From the NCBI GenBank assembly GCA_030824255.1, contig JAVBYB010000040.1:1-6634 (forward strand): 6,634 bases of DNA, in the 5' to 3' direction. The notes beneath the pieces were generated by a model, which had not been told where the DNA came from, did not search any database, and saw nothing but the letters and a program-made list of their open reading frames with translations. Source of the stretch: a bacterium. GTDB taxonomy: Bacteria; Pseudomonadota; Alphaproteobacteria; Caulobacterales; Hyphomonadaceae. The position numbers and the translations under genes were made by a program. This document shows positions 4,983 through 6,634 of this stretch, one piece after another. Within the stretch, counting starts at the first letter, position 1; every line of letters begins with the position of its first letter.

Positions 4983-5744
4983 ATGAAAAAGCATGTCGTG
5001 ACCGTCTCCGTTCTGGCGGGACTCTCCATGATCTCGGGTCAAGCCTTTGCGCAAACGGGCAGCGCGGGCGCCAACTTCAACAAAGTGGACACGGACTTCG
5101 GCGACGGCGACGCGTATGGCGTGGACGGCGAAGTGTTGTTCGGCGCTGACAGCGGCTGGGGCGGCATGGTTGAAGCCACGTTCTCCGACTCTGATGACAC
5201 GGACAGCACGCTTGGCGCCAAAGGCCATCTGATCAACCGTGGTTCGAACAATGCCTGGGGCGGCTTCGTTGGTCTGGCGACCACGGATGGCGACTCCGCC
5301 TACGTGGTTGGCGCCGAGTATGCGCAGTTCTTCAACTCCACCACGCTGGTGTTCAACGGCACGTACGCCACGGATGACGGCGGCGACGTCGATACGCTGG
5401 GTGTGAACGCTGCTTACCGTATCTTCGCTTCGGACAACCTGCGCTTCGACCTGATCGCCGGTCTCGCGCGCGCTGAAGTCGCCGGCTTCGATGCCGATGG
5501 CAACCAGCTGGGCGTTGGCGTCGAGTATCGCTTCGACTACTCGCCGATCTCGGTCGGCGCGGCCTACTCGCGTCTCGATGGCGACGGCGCTGAAGCCGAC
5601 GTGTTCGGCGTGACGCTGCGCTGGAACTTCGGCGACACGACGCTGAAAGCCGCCGACCGCAAGGGCAAGACCTTCCGTGGTCTCGATACGCCTGTGATCT
5701 TCGGCACGCCGGTTGTGACGCCGCCGCCGGCTAACGTGGCCTGA
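4983..5744 (+). CDS. Outer-membrane beta-barrel protein, copy 2
   Basis: A 253-aa paralogue of the protein at 3873-4595, with about 71% identity over the first 234 residues (67 mismatches by hand count) and no gaps. The signal peptide (VLAGLSMISGQAFA, then Q) is nearly the same. The best-kept blocks are YGVDGEV, FSDSDDTDS, NNAWGGF, YRIFASDNLRFD, GVGVEYRFD and the post-barrel tail RWNFGDTTLKAADR-GKTF-GL. Differences gather in putative loops, such as the stretch after WGGFVGL and around STTLVFNGTYATDDGG, as expected for surface-exposed segments. The C-terminus is 13 residues longer and proline-rich (TPVIFGTPVVTPPPANVA). The ATG follows GACAGGACAAAAT, again a weak ribosome site. The specific function is not known; a porin-like or structural surface role is inferred. 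Confidence 0.85.
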   Translation: MKKHVVTVSVLAGLSMISGQAFAQTGSAGANFNKVDTDFGDGDAYGVDGEVLFGADSGWGGMVEATFSDSDDTDSTLGAKGHLINRGSNNAWGGFVGLATTDGDSAYVVGAEYAQFFNSTTLVFNGTYATDDGGDVDTLGVNAAYRIFASDNLRFDLIAGLARAEVAGFDADGNQLGVGVEYRFDYSPISVGAAYSRLDGDGAEADVFGVTLRWNFGDTTLKAADRKGKTFRGLDTPVIFGTPVVTPPPANVA

Positions 5745-5783
5745 GCCAAGCCGTCAGCTTCGGCTGATAGCGCAGACTGAATG

Positions 5784-5820
5784 ACGGGGCGGTCCTTCTG
5801 GGCCGCCCCGTTTTGTATTG
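5784..5820 (+). terminator. Intrinsic terminator of barrel gene 2
   Basis: ACGGGGCGGTCC (5784-5795) pairs with GGGCCGCCCCGT (5800-5811) around a TTCT loop: 12 bp with one T-G wobble (5793/5802). It is followed by TTTTGTATTG. It matches the copy A terminator in length and sequence, with the wobble at a different pair. Confidence 0.9.
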
Positions 5821-5872
5821 CGCGCAGTGACGTGACCATGCTTGGTGGTGCTGGTTCTCAGGGGAGGGGCGG

Positions 5873-6634
5873 ATGTTCCGGAAACTGGCGCTGATCGCTG
5901 CGGTCGTTGCCTGCGTGCAGGGGGCGGCGCTGGCGCAGGAGCTTGAGGTAAAGCGCGAAGGCGCTGTGACGCTGCCGACGGTGCGGGAGATGGTGTTCAA
6001 GTCGCCTGCCGCCGGCCGTGAGTACATGGTGCGGATCCTTCCGCCGATGTTGCCAACTCCGGAAGGCGAGACGGCAGCGGCTGTCTACCTCCTCGATGGC
6101 AACCTCTACGGCTGGATGGCGGAGGGCACCATGCGCCTGATATCGCTGGAGCAGGGCAGCTGGCCTGCCTATGTGATCGCAATCGGGTACGACACCGCAA
6201 GCGGTGCGGATGTGATGGTCAACCGCGCGCACGACTATCTGCATACGCCTGTGACGGATGGCGGAGATTCGGAAGGCGGCGGCGGCGAGGCATTCGCGAA
6301 GTTCCTCGTCGGTGAGCTGAAGCCCTTTGTCGAGGCGAAGCTTCCGGTTGATCCGAAGCGCTCGTTCGTGGGCGGGCATTCATATGGTGGGCTGTTCGTG
6401 TCCAACCTGTTGGCAAGGCAGCCGGACGCGTTTGCCGGCTACATGATCGGCAGTCCGTCAGTCTGGGCCGACGCTGCGTTGGTTGAAGTTGTTGGAAAGT
6501 CCAAAGGCGGGGGTCGTCCCGTCTACGTGTCGGTTGGCGAGAAAGAGGTCTTTGACACGATCGACATGGTCAGGGATGCCGACAGACTTCAGGCGGCGCT
6601 TTCCGGGGCGGGGTTCAAGGTGACGCACAAGGTG
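5873..6634 (+). CDS. Secreted alpha/beta-hydrolase, Fes/IroE-like putative esterase (3' end outside window)
   Basis: 254 codons are open to the right edge. Residues 1-21 form a signal peptide (FRKLALIAAVVACVQGAA, cleavage after ALA), so the enzyme is exported to the periplasm or surface. The fold is the putative-esterase family that includes esterase D and the enterochelin esterases. Visible are the strand AAVYLLDGN (69-77), the family RxHDYLHTP stretch (118-126), a Gly-rich turn GGGGEAF (135-141) followed by FLVGELKPFV, and the nucleophile elbow GGHSYGG with Ser170. SPSVWAD follows, and VSVGEKE-VFD probably carries the acidic residue. The catalytic His would lie just past the edge. Substrate is not determined; siderophore esters are only one possibility for the family, and no TonB receptor is in view. 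Start: GGGGAGGGG at 5861-5869 precedes the ATG by 3 nt. Confidence 0.85.
   Translation, partial: MFRKLALIAAVVACVQGAALAQELEVKREGAVTLPTVREMVFKSPAAGREYMVRILPPMLPTPEGETAAAVYLLDGNLYGWMAEGTMRLISLEQGSWPAYVIAIGYDTASGADVMVNRAHDYLHTPVTDGGDSEGGGGEAFAKFLVGELKPFVEAKLPVDPKRSFVGGHSYGGLFVSNLLARQPDAFAGYMIGSPSVWADAALVEVVGKSKGGGRPVYVSVGEKEVFDTIDMVRDADRLQAALSGAGFKVTHKV

Larger units (their letters stand above)
4930..5812 (+). repeat. Tandem duplicated transcription unit, copy B
   Basis: This is the counterpart of 3821-4684. The leader GGGCAGATCGCCCGTTCCCA followed by TCGACAGG aligns with the copy A leader with a single 1-nt indel just before the ATG. The coding regions align without gaps for 234 codons, and the terminator stems share the same 12-bp design. 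The orientation is direct. Confidence 0.75.

Noticed and set aside
5858..6379. Minus-strand frame of 173 codons opposite the esterase
   Set aside because: The plus strand has a signal peptide, a ribosome site and the GHSYGG nucleophile elbow. The antisense product is an Arg/His-rich shadow.

Overview
The window looks like chromosomal DNA of a GC-rich alphaproteobacterium, possibly a Caulobacterales/Hyphomonadaceae-type organism. The order-level guess is an inference. It rests on the HWE-family histidine kinase (a family best known from alphaproteobacteria), the GC-rich codon choice and a GCTATCTC -10 element resembling the Caulobacter sigma-73 type. No rRNA, tRNA, CRISPR array, insertion sequence or phage gene is visible.

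Layout. At the left edge, on the minus strand, is the N-terminal part of a small HWE histidine kinase (<1-394). After a 266-bp divergent gap comes a tightly packed plus-strand block: a YghU-type glutathione transferase (661-1533), a divergent PlsC-like membrane acyltransferase (1601-2377), a 75-aa amphi-Trp domain protein (2404-2631), and two tandem glutathione peroxidases of 158 aa each (2628-3104 and 3106-3582). Spacings are 67, 26, -4 and 1 nt, so these five are probably one operon. Its theme appears to be thiol-dependent peroxide and disulfide handling combined with membrane-lipid acylation.

From about 3821 to 5815 there are two tandem copies of a whole transcription unit encoding a secreted outer-membrane beta-barrel protein. 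The two proteins are about 71% identical over the first 234 residues by hand alignment. Each copy keeps a similar extended -10 element, 5' leader, signal peptide, barrel, post-barrel tail and a 12-bp GC-rich intrinsic terminator. Their codon choice (CGC/CGT for Arg, GGC/GGT for most Gly) differs from the upstream operon, which uses many CGG and GGG codons. This fits high expression. A unique 245-bp spacer between the copies carries a perfect 17-bp dyad that may regulate the second copy only.

At the right edge is a secreted alpha/beta-hydrolase of the Fes/IroE-like putative esterase family (5873->6634), cut by the window before its catalytic histidine.

I see no clearly new defence or mobile system. 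The points most worth a second look are the promoter-to-terminator duplication of the barrel gene, the combination of genes in the redox/lipid operon, the altered motifs in the acyltransferase, and the diverged active-site surroundings of the two peroxidases.
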